Part shown: piece by piece, positions 53,024 through 63,578 of the stretch
Layout: each line of letters begins with the position of its first letter
Position numbering within the stretch: position 1 is the first letter of the stretch
From: Anniella stebbinsi
Taxonomy: Eukaryota; Chordata; Lepidosauria; Squamata; Anniellidae
Length of the DNA: 64,000 nt
Assembly: GCA_029215795.1 (NCBI GenBank)
Contig: JARDYH010000002.1
Location: 16,671,001 to 16,735,000, forward strand
Reading direction: 5' to 3'
Notes under the pieces: generated by a model
Told to the model about the DNA's origin: nothing
Seen by the model: only the letters and a program-made list of their open reading frames with translations
Database searches by the model: none
Program-made: the position numbers and the translations under genes

Positions 53024-53601
53024 ACACACTAGCTTTATAACATTTTATAAGGGTCACGAAAACTCTTTGGGCCACATGACGCACTCCCTTGAACATTGTA
53101 TACCCGAGGTTTTTTCAAACTCACTTCAGCTATATACAATGGTTTTTACTTTTAATAAATCATTTTAAGTAAAATAATGTGTTCTTCCTTGCCGGTTGTG
53201 ATTTGTGGGGTCAGTGCTTCGTTTACCAGCACCCAAATGCTTAGCTGTTGATTGGTGGGGAAGAAAGAGGGGCTAAGAAGGAAGTGGGCGAGTGAACTAT
53301 AACACCCACAATGCTTAGCCCTATACTCATTGAAAGCTAGGGAATGAAAGGGGAACTAAGGAGGAAGTGGGTGAATGAACTACAGCGCCCACAATGCCTT
53401 GCCCTAAACTCATTGTAAAAACGAAACAGAAAGAGACAGGCAGAAGGGTGTGAGACCGCACACACCACTTTAAAGACTGAAGGATTTTTCTCCTGCAACG
53501 TGAGTACTCCTTAATGTGGCCTACGACGTTTTGGAACACACCTATTTAGAACATTTTAAAATACTATTTAAAATGTTCTAAGGTACTGTGTAGATAGGCT
53601 C
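53024..53601. mobile_element. fold-back element, ends GAGCCGATCTACACA
   Basis: GAGCCGATCTACACACTAG and CTGTGTAGATAGGCTC are inverted ends, with 'AACATTTTA' words next to both. The interior has a direct repeat: 'GATTGGTGGGG..' with 'CCCACAATGCTTAGCCCTA' near 53255-53325 and a second version with 'CCCACAATGCCTTGCCCTA' near 53345-53408. Flanking trinucleotides are TAA and TCA. Confidence 0.65.
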
Positions 53602-53695
53602 TCACATTATTCCATTGCTGACACCACAGGCCTCCCCTGCTGCACTCCTAGTTGTCTTAGGGTTTGGCTACTGGCATGAGTCCAAGGCAGGTGCA

Positions 53696-53954
53696 CAGGG
53701 CCAGTCCAAGACATTTTGCTGCTTGGGGCAAAGAAGAAACCTCACCCCCCCCCCCCATTCCATGTACAAATGCCAATTGGACTGGCAGTTGAATCTTTCT
53801 TCAACAAAGATGACAGGGGCCATCTTTCACTACATCTGAAAAGAACAGCCAACTTAGGGGATGCAGGCCAGGCCATGTAAGAGTCCTCTCCCCCAACACT
53901 TTGATGCCACCTGAGGAAACCACCCCACTTTGCCTAATGGTAGGGATGGCCCTG
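53696..53954. mobile_element. CAGGGCC-ended element
   Basis: It runs from CAGGGCCAGTCCAAGACATT to GGTAGGGATGGCCCTG, with inverted ends CAGGGCC/GGCCCTG. The phrase 'CCAAGACATTTTGCTGC' also occurs at 61714, inside the related unit 61699-61974. A C run is at 53745-53756. Confidence 0.55.
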
Positions 53955-54557
53955 TGGCATAGGAATCATGGAAGTTGTGGGATCAGTTAGTCATCAGGAC
54001 CAAAGAGCAAGTCAGGAATAATCAAGACTGCAGGAACTCTGGATGGATGAATCTGTCAATTTCAGTTTCTCTCATTTTCTCATTTTTCCATTCTTAAATT
54101 CGGTTCATTTTAAACTTTGAGAACACAATTAGGAGTACGTGGGTGTTGTTTCTTTTCTTTTTTTCAAGAAATATTCACAAATACTTAAATTTGCGGTCCA
54201 TAAATGTGTATTTTTTCAACATGCGGACTTTGGAATGCAATTTCTTTGTAAATTAATAATAATTTAATAATAATAATAATAAAAAATGTATTTCCACACT
54301 TTAGTCAAAGGGGGGGGGAAGTGCGCACTTTTGAAAATCATGTACTTTTCCCATTCAAAATTCAGTTTTCCCATTTCAACGAACTGAAAAAATGTCAAAA
54401 ATGAAAATGGGAGTGAACTGAAATGAGGTTTGATGTGATTATTAGAGAATTCAGGCAAGCTTGAAAATGGCTGGTCAGAATGTTTATTCTTTCTTTAAAA
54501 AAATGTTACTATTCAAATTGTGGTTACCGTAAGTACCCCCGCCCCTTAGGCAACTTC

Positions 54558-55483
54558 GGCTTCATCTACACCTAGCAGCGTATTGCATTATGAAAGCGGT
54601 ATATCAAAGGCAGGAGCCACACCAAGCAGGATACAGTGGTATGAAAGCGGTATATGGTATGTGTCAATGGCCCCAATGGTTGTCAGTGCACTTCAGTACC
54701 ACTAGAAAATAGGGATGTGCACGCCCAAAAATATCGTATTTTATCGTTATCGGAATTTCGGACCACAAAAATTATCATCTCCGATAATATGGTAGGTTAA
54801 TTGTATCGTCTTCACGATAATTATCGGGAATCCCATATTTAATTTGCAGCTCCATTGTGCCCTATAGAGCTGAATATTTTAGAAAAAATGCCTATATCGT
54901 CTGTATTTTCAAAGTTAGAGGCTTGAAACTTGGTCACAATGCTTATGGGGTATGCGTAAGTATGTGTATGAAATTTGATATCGATCCCTCCAACCCTCGA
55001 TTTTATATGAATTTATTAAAGAATGTTTAAGTTCTGACAGGTCAGAATGACAGCTCGCCATGTGCGTTCATTCAGACCTGTCAAAAAGGTGCATGATCTT
55101 TCAAAAATTCATATAAAATCGAGGGGTGGAGGGATCGATCTCAAATTTCATACACCTACATAGGCATACCCCATAAGCACTGTGACCAAGTTTAAAGCCT
55201 CTAACTTTTAAAATACAGAAGTTATAGGTTTATTTTATATGGCAGTCTGATAATCCGATATAATCGGGCTGAAAATTTTCGGACTGGATATTTATCGGAG
55301 GTTTTTCTATCATATCGTTATCGTTAATCAGATGTCTGATAACAACCTTATCGTGTCATTATCGGACATTTTAACGATACGATACACATCCCTACTAGAA
55401 AGCAGTAGTGTGGCTCCTGCCTTTGATATACCGCTTTCATACTGCTTTCATAGTGCTATATCCTGCTTCGTGTAGATAAGGCC
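54558..55483. mobile_element. ATCTACACC fold-back element, split by a hAT-like insertion
   Basis: The left part 54558-54709 starts GGCTTCATCTACACC and the right part 55395-55483 ends GTGTAGATAAGGCC. Both contain 'GGCAGGAGCCACA' or its complement. Joined, they correspond to 22196-22429, with some internal rearrangement ('GCCACACCAAGCAGGATACA'). Confidence 0.78.
54710..55394. mobile_element. AT-rich hAT-like element, sister of 9449-10122
   Basis: The ends TAGGGATGTGCACGCC and GATACACATCCCTA are flanked by CTAGAAAA (54702-54709) and CTAGAAAG (55395-55402), a duplication with one change. It has the same order of words as 9449-10122: 'TTATCGTTATCGGAATTT', 'GCTTGAAACTTGGTCACAAT', 'GACAGGTCAGAATGACAG', then the mirrored arm. 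It is 685 bp and non-coding. Confidence 0.88.
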
Positions 55484-55502
55484 ATTGACGCAAGAAAAAA
55501 AG

Positions 55503-55504
<2 letters not shown>

Positions 55505-55536
<32 letters not shown>
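55505..55536. repeat. (AT)n microsatellite
   Basis: An alternating AT run lies just past the fold-back element. Confidence 0.9.
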
Positions 55537-55539
<3 letters not shown>

Positions 55540-56126
55540 ATAATAATAAAAAGAAATAATTGCTATGGCTGAACCAAAAATTTGCACGTAAAATTAGTGG
55601 TGGGGATTAAAAAGATATCGTAGGGTATGAAGTGCCCCCAGAAAACTCCAGTCATATCCCATTTTCATTGTTTTGTGTCTTTTTTGCAGCTCTGTTCCTC
55701 CTTTGTCACCATTTTATCTTCTGCACTCTATGGGACTAGCAAATCAGAGATCATGAGTATTGCCTAATTGCCTAAACATGATCTCTTCTGGTTCTGCACT
55801 GTGAAGATGGGTGAAATCATTACAGCATGGTGCTGGCAGACAAGAGCCATGCCGTTGCCTGTCTGGTTGCTTTGTGATGAGGGGAAACACTCTGCACATG
55901 TGCAGAGGTACTTCAGACAAAGATTAACCTAGTCCTCCCCCTTGTTAACATGATTGGCTGAATAGCTAAATCCAGAAAGTGAAGGCTTGGCAAAGTGAAC
56001 TTTACTTGGTTGCGAAAGTCATGTACAAACACTGAAATGTTGAAATTGAACTTTTCTGTACAAAGCACCCTGGGTAAAGTAGCAAAAATGTCTTTGGCAC
56101 CTCCTTGCTAGTATAAATGTTCCCTG

Positions 56127-56190
56127 CATGCATCCAGAAGAGAGGATTAGCTCTCTGCATGCATCCAGAAGCGAAGGTTAGCTCTGAAAC
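56127..56190 (+). repeat. two-copy tandem duplication, about 32-bp unit
   Basis: 'CTGCATGCATCCAGAAGAGA' and 'CTGCATGCATCCAGAAGCGA' start adjacent units that each end in 'TTAGCTCT'. The flanking sequence 55540-56970 contains no gene that I recognise. Confidence 0.85.
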
Positions 56191-56977
56191 TTGCGTGAAC
56201 CGTGCTTCTATATTGCCAACATTCGAAGAGCACAATCCTATGTGATCCATAAGACTCTAAGCTTGGAGGTTTATGAATATCCAATGCAGAGCAGGAGGCT
56301 CTGCATTTTATCTAGACAGGCATTTCCACCTGTCTGACGAAGGTTTCGGAAAGGGAGAGGGAAGGAGGATGGGGATGGATGGTGACAGCTAGCATCCCTG
56401 TGTCCCTAGTTTACTCCTCTCCTGCCCACAGTCATGCCCCGATCCTTCCTCTATGACCTTGCATTTGTGAGCTCGTAAAGGCAGCCAGTGCAGTTGTCTC
56501 CATGCTCAGACTCCTGGGTCCGAGGTCGGAGTACTGTCTCCAGCATCAGATCCAGGAATCCAAAATATCCTAAGTCCCCCAGATGCTATCATGGGCCCTA
56601 GGATTGCTTTCCCCGAGCAGGTTAACCCTATAGTGAAAACTTTTGTTCGTCTGATGTGATCTCCTGCCATCGCTATTCAAACACTCCTAGCACAGGATGC
56701 CATTCCCTCTAATAAATAAAATGAATCTATTAAGACCAAAATGAATGTAGACAAATACGTGTTTTATATGAATCAATGAAACAGGTAGCTAATTTGAAGA
56801 AAATCCTAAAATTGCTAAAGCGTGTTGTTGCCACATGGAAAAACAAACAAATCCATTGCTTGCAACAAAGGGAATGCTTGCAATATAAGGCTAAATTAAT
56901 TTTATTAAATAACATACTTTATATTTATGAACATTTAAGAAATCAGGAAAATGATCATAAGGCATCTATTTGTGTTC

Positions 56978-57001
56978 AACACACACACACACACACACAC
57001 C
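56978..57001. repeat. (CA)n microsatellite
   Basis: A CA alternation. Confidence 0.9.
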
Positions 57002-57338
57002 ATGATGGTGTCCATTGTTCAAGAAGATGTTCAGCAGTTATTGTAATTTCTCATGCTCTTTATAATAAATGATTTGCTTTTTATGATGAGCTTTGTGATG
57101 TTCTACTGTTTTGGGATGTGAATGTGTTGCAAAAGTTATTATTTGGAGTTGCAGGTCTGGGTGAGTATGGAATGAGTGGTAAGTGAGTGCTGATTGGTTA
57201 GTTGTTTGGAGTGCCTGGATTGGTGGGGTGTGTGAGAGTGGGAGGTGCTAGGGAGCAAATGAGATATATATGTCAGACAGAGGGAGAGCTGACGGGGTTG
57301 TTTTGGGTTGAATTGAGAAGGGGGTTGATTGTGGGTTA

Positions 57339-57341
<3 letters not shown>

Positions 57342-57399
<58 letters not shown>

Positions 57400-57450
57400 G
57401 GAGAGGGAGAGGGAGAGGGAGAGGGAGAGGGAGAGGGAGAGGGAGAGGGA

Positions 57451-57480
<30 letters not shown>
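57342..57480. repeat. (GA)n / (GGGAGA)n array
   Basis: About 140 bp of pure purine: GA dinucleotides on both sides of a block of GGGAGA hexamers (about 57392-57457). All frames here are simple-sequence artefacts. Confidence 0.95.
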
Positions 57481-57481
<1 letters not shown>

Positions 57482-57706
57482 GCTGAATTTGGACGACACA
57501 ATAAGCAACTGGGTGGGGGAAAACAATTGTCAGTTGTATTGACTATCGTGTCATCTGAATGCTGCCATAGTCAACTCAGCGCTGATCCTAATCCACACCA
57601 CAGTTGATTATTTATTACCATGTTGTGTGGGGAGTACCCCCTAGGTGAACAACTGTAAAGTTGATTATTACCCCACCATTGACTATCATGTTGTCCGAAT
57701 TCAGCC
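57481..57706. mobile_element. fold-back element, ends GGCTGAATTTGGACGACA
   Basis: GGCTGAATTTGGACGACA and TGTTGTCCGAATTCAGCC are inverted ends 226 bp apart. 'GGGGAGTACCCCCTAGGTG' inside matches 'GGGGGTACTCCCCGCAC' of the 22825-24931 element, so the two are one family. AGA flanks both sides, but the left flank is a GA array, so the 3-bp duplication is ambiguous. Confidence 0.75.
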
Positions 57707-57930
57707 AGAGAGTATTTAGTGAGGTGTTTGATTGGTTGATATTGTGAGAGGAAACAGTTTGGCTTTGAGAACAGTTTGAAACATATAAGCCTTATACTTG
57801 AAACCGCTAAAGAAACCAATAAGCTTACTGTGCATGCAATATACCTGATGTTAATAAAACTTGTTAATTTCATCCAACTGGTGTGGTCATTAAAGTGCCC
57901 CTGAGGAAGGTATTGGTGGCAGCGGGAACA

Positions 57931-58617
57931 TAGAGGCTTGTCTGAGGCCAGGTTGCTGGGCTGTAGAGCTGTGGGGCCTAATAGTAAAGGCGGGACAGGA
58001 GCAGCAGCAGCAAGGGGCTAGGATAAGGCATCACAAGCTTCTATGAACTGCGAAAAACATTATACACAATCACAGAGGAAAAAGCCTGATCAGCAAGATT
58101 CGTGAAGGTAAAGCATTTCGTTTGGACTGAAGAGAACCTTTCAAAAGTAGTTTTAAAAATGATCCTGTTCATGTGGGATTTTCAGAAGAACCCAGAGCAC
58201 TGAATGTTTATAGGAATGCTAAAGCCCAATTCAAACAAACCATTACTAATGTGGTACATTCCTCTCACAAGAGTCCTTGGGTGTGTACATCATTTAATTT
58301 TCCCCACTTCACTCAGTGGTAAGAGATTTTAATGCATCCTTTTATAGGAGACTTTTTCAAAGGTTTATTGAATTAATTTCCATCTCGTTTCCCCAACTAA
58401 CAAAAAGCAGCTGTGGGTAGATGGTTCTCAGGTCCAGAGAAGTGCTTGGTGCTCAGCCTTTTCTGGATGGGAATGTACTCCCCTAAAATATTAGGTTCTC
58501 AGCCTGGGAATGTTGCTGGACACAGCTTTGTCACTACAAATCCCAGAAACTTTGGTGCCTCTTCAGAGCTTTGGCTGATTCATCAGTTGTGACAAATCCT
58601 GGACAGTGATAGAGTCT
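57931..58617. other. no recognisable feature
   Basis: If 57107-57930 is an LTR, this would be the start of its internal region, but I see no gag-like frame. No repeat words are recognised. Confidence 0.3.
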
Positions 58618-58840
58618 GGTCAAAGTAGTTCATGTGCTAGTAATCTCCTGGTTGGATTACTGTAATTCGTTATACATGGGACTGCCCTGAAAGACAACTT
58701 GAAAGCTTCAGTTAGTGCAGAATTCAGCTACCAGAATTTTAAGCTGTATTGCCAGGTGTGTCTGTATCACCCCTACCTTAAAAGAACTGCAGTGGTTCCC
58801 TATTCATTTCTGAGCCCAACTCAAGGTGTTGGGACTTACT
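58618..58840 (+). mobile_element. L2-clade LINE remnant
   Basis: Translation with one internal stop gives VVHVLVISWLDYCNSLYMGL, then KLQLVQNSATRILS, then ITPTLKELQWFPIHF. It belongs to an older L2-type subfamily and is heavily decayed. Confidence 0.7.
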
Positions 58841-59117
58841 TTGATTAAATTGAATTAATTTCTTTATTCAGTGCTGCATAAAATAAGTTTCTTTATGGAT
58901 TTTACAAGCATCATCATCATGACACAAATAAAATCACAATCATATCAACAATATAAAAGTAATAAATGTGCCAAAACAGCATAAAATATAATATCAGGTA
59001 TAAGTGGTAAAACCACATTTCAGGGACTAAAATAATTAACCATAAAAATAGTGAAATATTTACTAGCTGGCAAACACTGGGAGTTGTAGGACTTTTTCTG
59101 TTTAAACATGCATAGGA

Positions 59118-59216
59118 TTGCATCCTAAGGTTGCAATCCTATGCACACTTCCCTGGGAGCCAGCCCCATTGAAGATCATGGGATGTCTGAATAGAACGAC
59201 ATAGGATTGTACTGTA
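59118..59216. repeat. short palindromic repeat (GCAATCCTATGCA family)
   Basis: 'TTGCAATCCTATGCACACTT' is followed by 'CCCCATTGAAGATCATGGG' and 'CATAGGATTGTACTGT'. It matches 7826-7914. Confidence 0.65.
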
Positions 59217-59224
59217 AAATACTT

Positions 59225-59330
59225 TAAAAGCCAGAGAGAACAGGAAAGTCTTAGCCTGGTGCCAAAAATATAGCAGTGTGGGCATCCAGTGAGCTTCCCT
59301 TGGGAGTTTAAAGTTCTAAACATTTGAGGC
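59225..59330 (-). mobile_element. L2-clade LINE fragment (subfamily b)
   Basis: 'GAACAGGAAAGTCTTAGCCT' and 'GGTGCCAAAAATATAGCAG' match, in the same orientation, 23920-23970 of the nested L2-b. Confidence 0.65.
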
Positions 59331-59725
59331 CCAAATGCCTGATGGAGCAGCTCTTCCCATACTAGCCTGTAATCACAAGGGAGAGAGCCTTCTTGGTGGT
59401 GTCCCGACTTTGGAATGCTCTCCCAAAAGAGGAATGCCTGGCTCCTAGTTTACAGTCCTTTCCATGTCAGGTTAATCCTCTGCTGGGTGTTGTAGGACTT
59501 GTTTTTCCTGCTTAAATGTTCTTAAGATTGCACACTAAAACAATTTTATCTAGCCTGGCATCTACCCTGAGGATAATCCCTAAGTCTGCCTCAAATGTTT
59601 TATTTGTTTGTTGTTAGTTTTGATGTATTGGGTTTTAAATGAGTGTTTTATTTATATTGCCATACAACACCCTGGCATCTGATTTGAAGAAGGGTGGTAT
59701 AGAAATGTTTGAGATAAATAAATAA
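59331..59725 (+). mobile_element. L2-clade LINE fragment with 3' tail
   Basis: 'AGGGAGAGAGCCTTCTTGGT' followed by 'GACTTTGGAATGCTCTCCC' encodes the 'LWNALP'-type region. The tail 'AGGGTGGTATAGAAATG' ends in 'GATAAATAAATAATAAAAG'. The two fragments at 59225 and 59331 face opposite ways. Confidence 0.65.
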
Positions 59726-60038
59726 TAAAAGCTGTACACACATACACACAGACAATCACACACAGAAACTGCATGAATTAATTTGAAGGTCAGAAAAGAA
59801 CATCCACATGTACAATTAGATGCAAATAGAGCTCTCATCACACAATTGGAAACTCTGCTTTTTCAGAGTTCCTCATGTGGAGAATGCTGTGCCTAGGGAG
59901 ACTCTACTCTGACTTTCAGATGAAGATGCAGAGGTTGGGACAGAGTCTGAAGCTATTAAGGACCATTAAGCAAACACATCCAGGTATCAAGCTATAAAGT
60001 TTAAACCAGCCTAGAGAAAAGGTTATTTTGCACTGATT

Positions 60039-60059
60039 GATTGATTGATTGATTGATTG
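60039..60059. repeat. (GATT)n microsatellite
   Basis: Five GATT units abut the target duplication of the next element. Confidence 0.9.
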
Positions 60060-60068
60060 TGTTTCTAT

Positions 60069-60490
60069 TAGGGTGACCATATTTGGGAAACCAAAAAAGA
60101 GGACAACCTGTGGGCAGGGCAGGAAAGTGACTTTTCAGGGCCTCTGGAAAAAGCGTCATCCCCCACCCTGCCACCTTAAAGGCCCCAATTGGAGTGGAGG
60201 AGGGGAAAGTGTGTCATTTCTGCCCCCCCCCACTACTCCAATCAGGGCCTTTTCTATAATCTTCGGGAATGACACACTTTCCCATTTAAGGTCCTGGTTG
60301 GAGCAGTGGGAGGGAAATGATGCACCTCCAGAAAGCACATCATTCCCTCCCAAAATGCTAATAGCGGCCTTAAAGGGGAAAGTGTGTCTTTCCAGGACAA
60401 TATAGAAAATCACAGAAAATCCCCCCTGACATCCAGATTAGAACAAAAACCAGGACAAATCCGGGGAAATCCTGACAGTTGGTCACCCTA
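60069..60490. mobile_element. hAT-like element, ends TAGGGTGACCATATTTGGG
   Basis: It begins TAGGGTGACCATATTTGGG and ends ACAGTTGGTCACCCTA. A perfect 8-bp duplication GTTTCTAT flanks it (60061-60068 and 60491-60498). The interior has alternating 'GGGGAAAGTGTGTCATT' and 'AATGACACACTTTCCC' blocks. It is the same family, opposite orientation, as the host 4919-5811. Confidence 0.9.
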
Positions 60491-60840
60491 GTTTCTATAC
60501 CATTTTTCTGAAGCAAACGAAGATGGTTGACAAAGGTTTCAGAAATAGGGATGTTGCAAAAGTCCAAGAAAGGGGTGGTGTCAGGCAGACTCCCCTCCCA
60601 CTTGGCCACCCAGATTCCCATTCCTGGACCCTGCCTCTTATCTGCCATGTTTGGCTCCCTGGTTGAGCCGGTGGGTAGTCTGCATCTGTCTGGTGAACGG
60701 AGTGCGGCCACCCGACTCATCAGCAAGCGCCATTTTGTGTAAAAATTGTGAAGGTTTTTTTTATGTTTGTGCCTGTGACCTTGCATAAATGGCTGTTTTA
60801 TAGCCACCATTTATGTAAAATGTCTTTTACATAAAACAAC

Positions 60841-60871
60841 GAGCCACCATTTTAATGCAAAATGGTGGCTC
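60841..60871. repeat. perfect hairpin, 13-bp arms
   Basis: GAGCCACCATTTT, AATGC, AAAATGGTGGCTC. A looser hairpin ('AAATGGCTGTTTTATAGCCA') lies 55 bp upstream. Both sit in 60500-60960, which reads like an unidentified repeat. Confidence 0.85.
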
Positions 60872-61282
60872 ACTGAGGAATCGGGCAGCTGTGGGCTACT
60901 TGTTGGGTGCTCACGAACTGCTCGCCAGCTTGACCAAGGAGCTGAACAGTGGTGGGTAAGTAGCAGGGGTCAAGTGGGCAGCATGCAGTGTAGGTTCAGG
61001 ATGGTTCGCGCATCGCTGTGACAGAAAATAAAACCATAATCAAATATAAACATAGCAAACTTTAAAAGCAACATTTAAAACACCATAACTGTTTAAAAAG
61101 CCAATTTAAAATGATGTGTCTTGACCCCCCTTCCTGCACAGTATGCCTTTTAAGGATGATTCAGTGGCAGCCTTCTTCTTTGTCCCCCCATTGCAACATG
61201 GGAGGCAATCAAGATATCAGAAAACACACCTTCCATGGCCTCTCCTTTCACTTGAACCTTGTAATCTCTCCCTTGGATGTGC

Positions 61283-61400
61283 TGCCACTCCAAGGGCTCA
61301 TCTACACCTAAGGGTGTAGCGGGAGGGAGGGGAAGGATCACGGACTTACCTGCTTCCGCGATCCTCCCCTAGTGTCTATACGGCCGCACAATGTCCCAGA
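61283..61400. repeat. 'GGGCTCATCTACACC' fragment with hairpin
   Basis: The start resembles the ends of the ATCTACACC fold-back elements. 'GGGAGGGAGGGGAAGGATC' faces 'GCGATCCTCCCC'. No right end was found. Confidence 0.35.
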
Positions 61401-61698
61401 AGGGAAGAGGGATGCTGCAGGCACCATTGTTTTTAAGATGAGGGATACGTGGCAAATAAGTAAGTAAACCCCCTGCCAAACTCTGCACCCAAACCCCCTG
61501 CCATTCCCCCTTTTTTCCCTTTTTTTGATTTTCTGTTTTCATCATGTTTGGTTTGCTTATATTATTTCTCTGAAACGTTCTACCAGTATATCTGAGGTGT
61601 TCTCCTGGTATACCTGTTCTGCCATTGGCATATCTCAAGTTCTACCAGCATAATGGTGATTCCACCAAATAAGCCCTGCAGCTAGCAGGTCTGGAGTA

Positions 61699-61974
61699 CA
61701 GGATTCGGTGTCGGCCCAAGACATTTTGCTGCCTAGGCAGAGACTGCAAATGTTGTCTGGCACCCGCCCAAGTCAAGGTTCCTAGTACCCAATATCAGTT
61801 GAATTATTTTTGTACATGCAGCAGAAAATGCCGTAAGTTCCTCTCATCCTCCATGGCAGTAGAAATATAATAACAACAAGGCAAATAACTAATAATTTGC
61901 TGTCCTTTTATGACACCTAAAATTTGCTGCCTAGCATGACTGCCTCGCTCTCCCTTATGGTAGAGCCGGCCCTG
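61699..61974. mobile_element. relative of the CAGGGCC-ended element
   Basis: 'GGCCCAAGACATTTTGCTGC' near the left and 'GGTAGAGCCGGCCCTG' at the right match the ends of 53696-53954. The interior differs from that copy. Confidence 0.5.
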
Positions 61975-63452
61975 ATAGGATTGCATGTGACTGAATGACT
62001 TTGGGCCAAACACCCTCTCTCAGCCTAAGCTACTTCATTTATCTTCATCATAAACTGAAGTTCAAATACTTTGGGAGAAAGTATTTGTCCACCACCCTGG
62101 AAGTGTGGGATCACTGTGTAATGAATAATGCCTACTTCTCCTCCTATAAAATACACCACTGCTAGATAGTTGCAAATGAAGGAGATGGAACGGGAGGGTC
62201 TTTCAATGCTAAAAGCATGTGCTTTTGCCTTTCCAACTGTTTGTGTCTGTGTGTGAATGAGTTCCGAAGCTCCAGCAAAAAGTTAATACTGTTTTATTAT
62301 TCTACTGCGTCCTTCCCCTGCAGACTGGAGATGACCTATAGAAGTGATTTAATACAGAGCTGTTGGATTTTCAACATTTCTTCTGTGCTCCTCGGGCTGA
62401 GACTAGTTGATTTCTTTGGGGTGTTATAACTATGACCTGCTCCATTAAGTAGCAACCACAGTACAGCTGGATATAGCAAGCTCAGCTAGACTCTTGGCTT
62501 CTGCAGAATCCGCTTGATTAGGAAAAATGCAATGCCCTTGTCACACCGCTCCTAGCTCAAGCTCAAAAGATGGGTAGCTATTGATTTCTCCTTAATAGGG
62601 ATTCCTGGACTGCCTTTTCACAATGGCATGTGTTCTTGTTGCTGTTTGCACCCAACAATAGCCTGTCAAGAGATCGCTTCCCTCCCTTCCTTTGCAGTTT
62701 TAGCTTTTTTTTTTTTAAAAAAAGAACATATTACAGTTCAAGGTAAAGTAGTTCTTATTACAGAATTATCTGCAGCGTTTTGCCACCATGCATTAATCTC
62801 TGCTTGATATGAACATTCCCTGTTTGGTTAATAAACTGTAGACTGTCATGACAGATTATTGACATACTAATCTGGTTATTGAAACAGGAAATGAAGAGGC
62901 TGAACCATGACTCCTTTATCCCATTGTTGAACCTGTGCTAGAGCTGAGTAAGCATGCAATAGAATTCATACTGGAGACACAAAACTGGATATGAGAATAA
63001 TTATACTCTCTCTCTCTCTCCCTCCCTCCCTCCCTTCCCCCTTTCCCATGATTTCCAAATAATTCAGGAAAGACAACAAAATAGCTCTAATTTCTCTTAT
63101 CAGCTCTGAAGCCACTCACTCAATCTGTACCCACAAGGAAAGGGGGGGCACAGTGCCATGGCATAGAGGGAGCTGAAATCCCTCCCCCAGTTTCCCACAA
63201 ATATTCTCCCCCTGGGAAAATGAGGGACTGACTTTCTTGGGAGGAAAAAAATCATTCAAATGTTCAGGGATGGGTGTGGTACCGCTTATCTTACTTACCT
63301 TTATAAGGTAGCTGATGGTTTCCCATGTTTTGCTTGGTTTTAAAACCTTTTTTAAAAAGCCAAGAGCTGTTCACAGAGGTGTAAGGCTCTCTACCAGCTC
63401 ACTTCTTGCAACACTTTGGGAGCAACATGATGCGATGTGATGTCGCATCGCT
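61975..63452. other. mostly unassigned
   Basis: No exon was recognised. A (CT)n/(CCCT)n run lies at 63006-63047. The part 62500-62970 is repeat-poor and could be ancestral single-copy DNA. Confidence 0.3.
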
Positions 63453-63578
63453 TAGGGTGACCATATGAAAAGGAGGGCAGGGCTCCTGTATTTTTAACAG
63501 TTGCATAGAAAAGAGAATTTCAGCAGGCAACTGTTAAAGATACAGGAGCCCTGTCCTCCTTTTCATACGGTCACCCTA
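63453..63578. mobile_element. short palindromic hAT MITE (TAGGGTGACC family)
   Basis: The ends are TAGGGTGACCATATGAAAAG and CATACGGTCACCCTA. Flanks GCATCGCT (63445-63452) and GCCATCGCT (63579-63587) agree apart from one inserted base. At 126 bp this is the smallest member and is reduced to little more than the arms. Confidence 0.82.

Larger units (their letters stand above)
57107..57930 (+). mobile_element. possible LTR region with embedded (GA)n and fold-back element
   Basis: The text before the GA array has CCAAT-like 'GATTGGTTAG' and TATA-like 'GAGATATATATG'. The text after the fold-back has 'GTTAATAAAACTTGTT' (AATAAA at about 57855) and then 'TATTGGTGGCAGCGGGAAC', which resembles a tRNA primer-binding site (TGG...). 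This is the order promoter, poly(A) signal, PBS expected at the 5' end of a retroelement. The LTR ends and target duplications are not identified, and no gag/pol sequence follows. Confidence 0.35.

Noticed and set aside
57139..57607. Long frames of alternating Leu/Ser or Arg/Glu
   Set aside because: They are translations of the (GA)n/(GGGAGA)n array.
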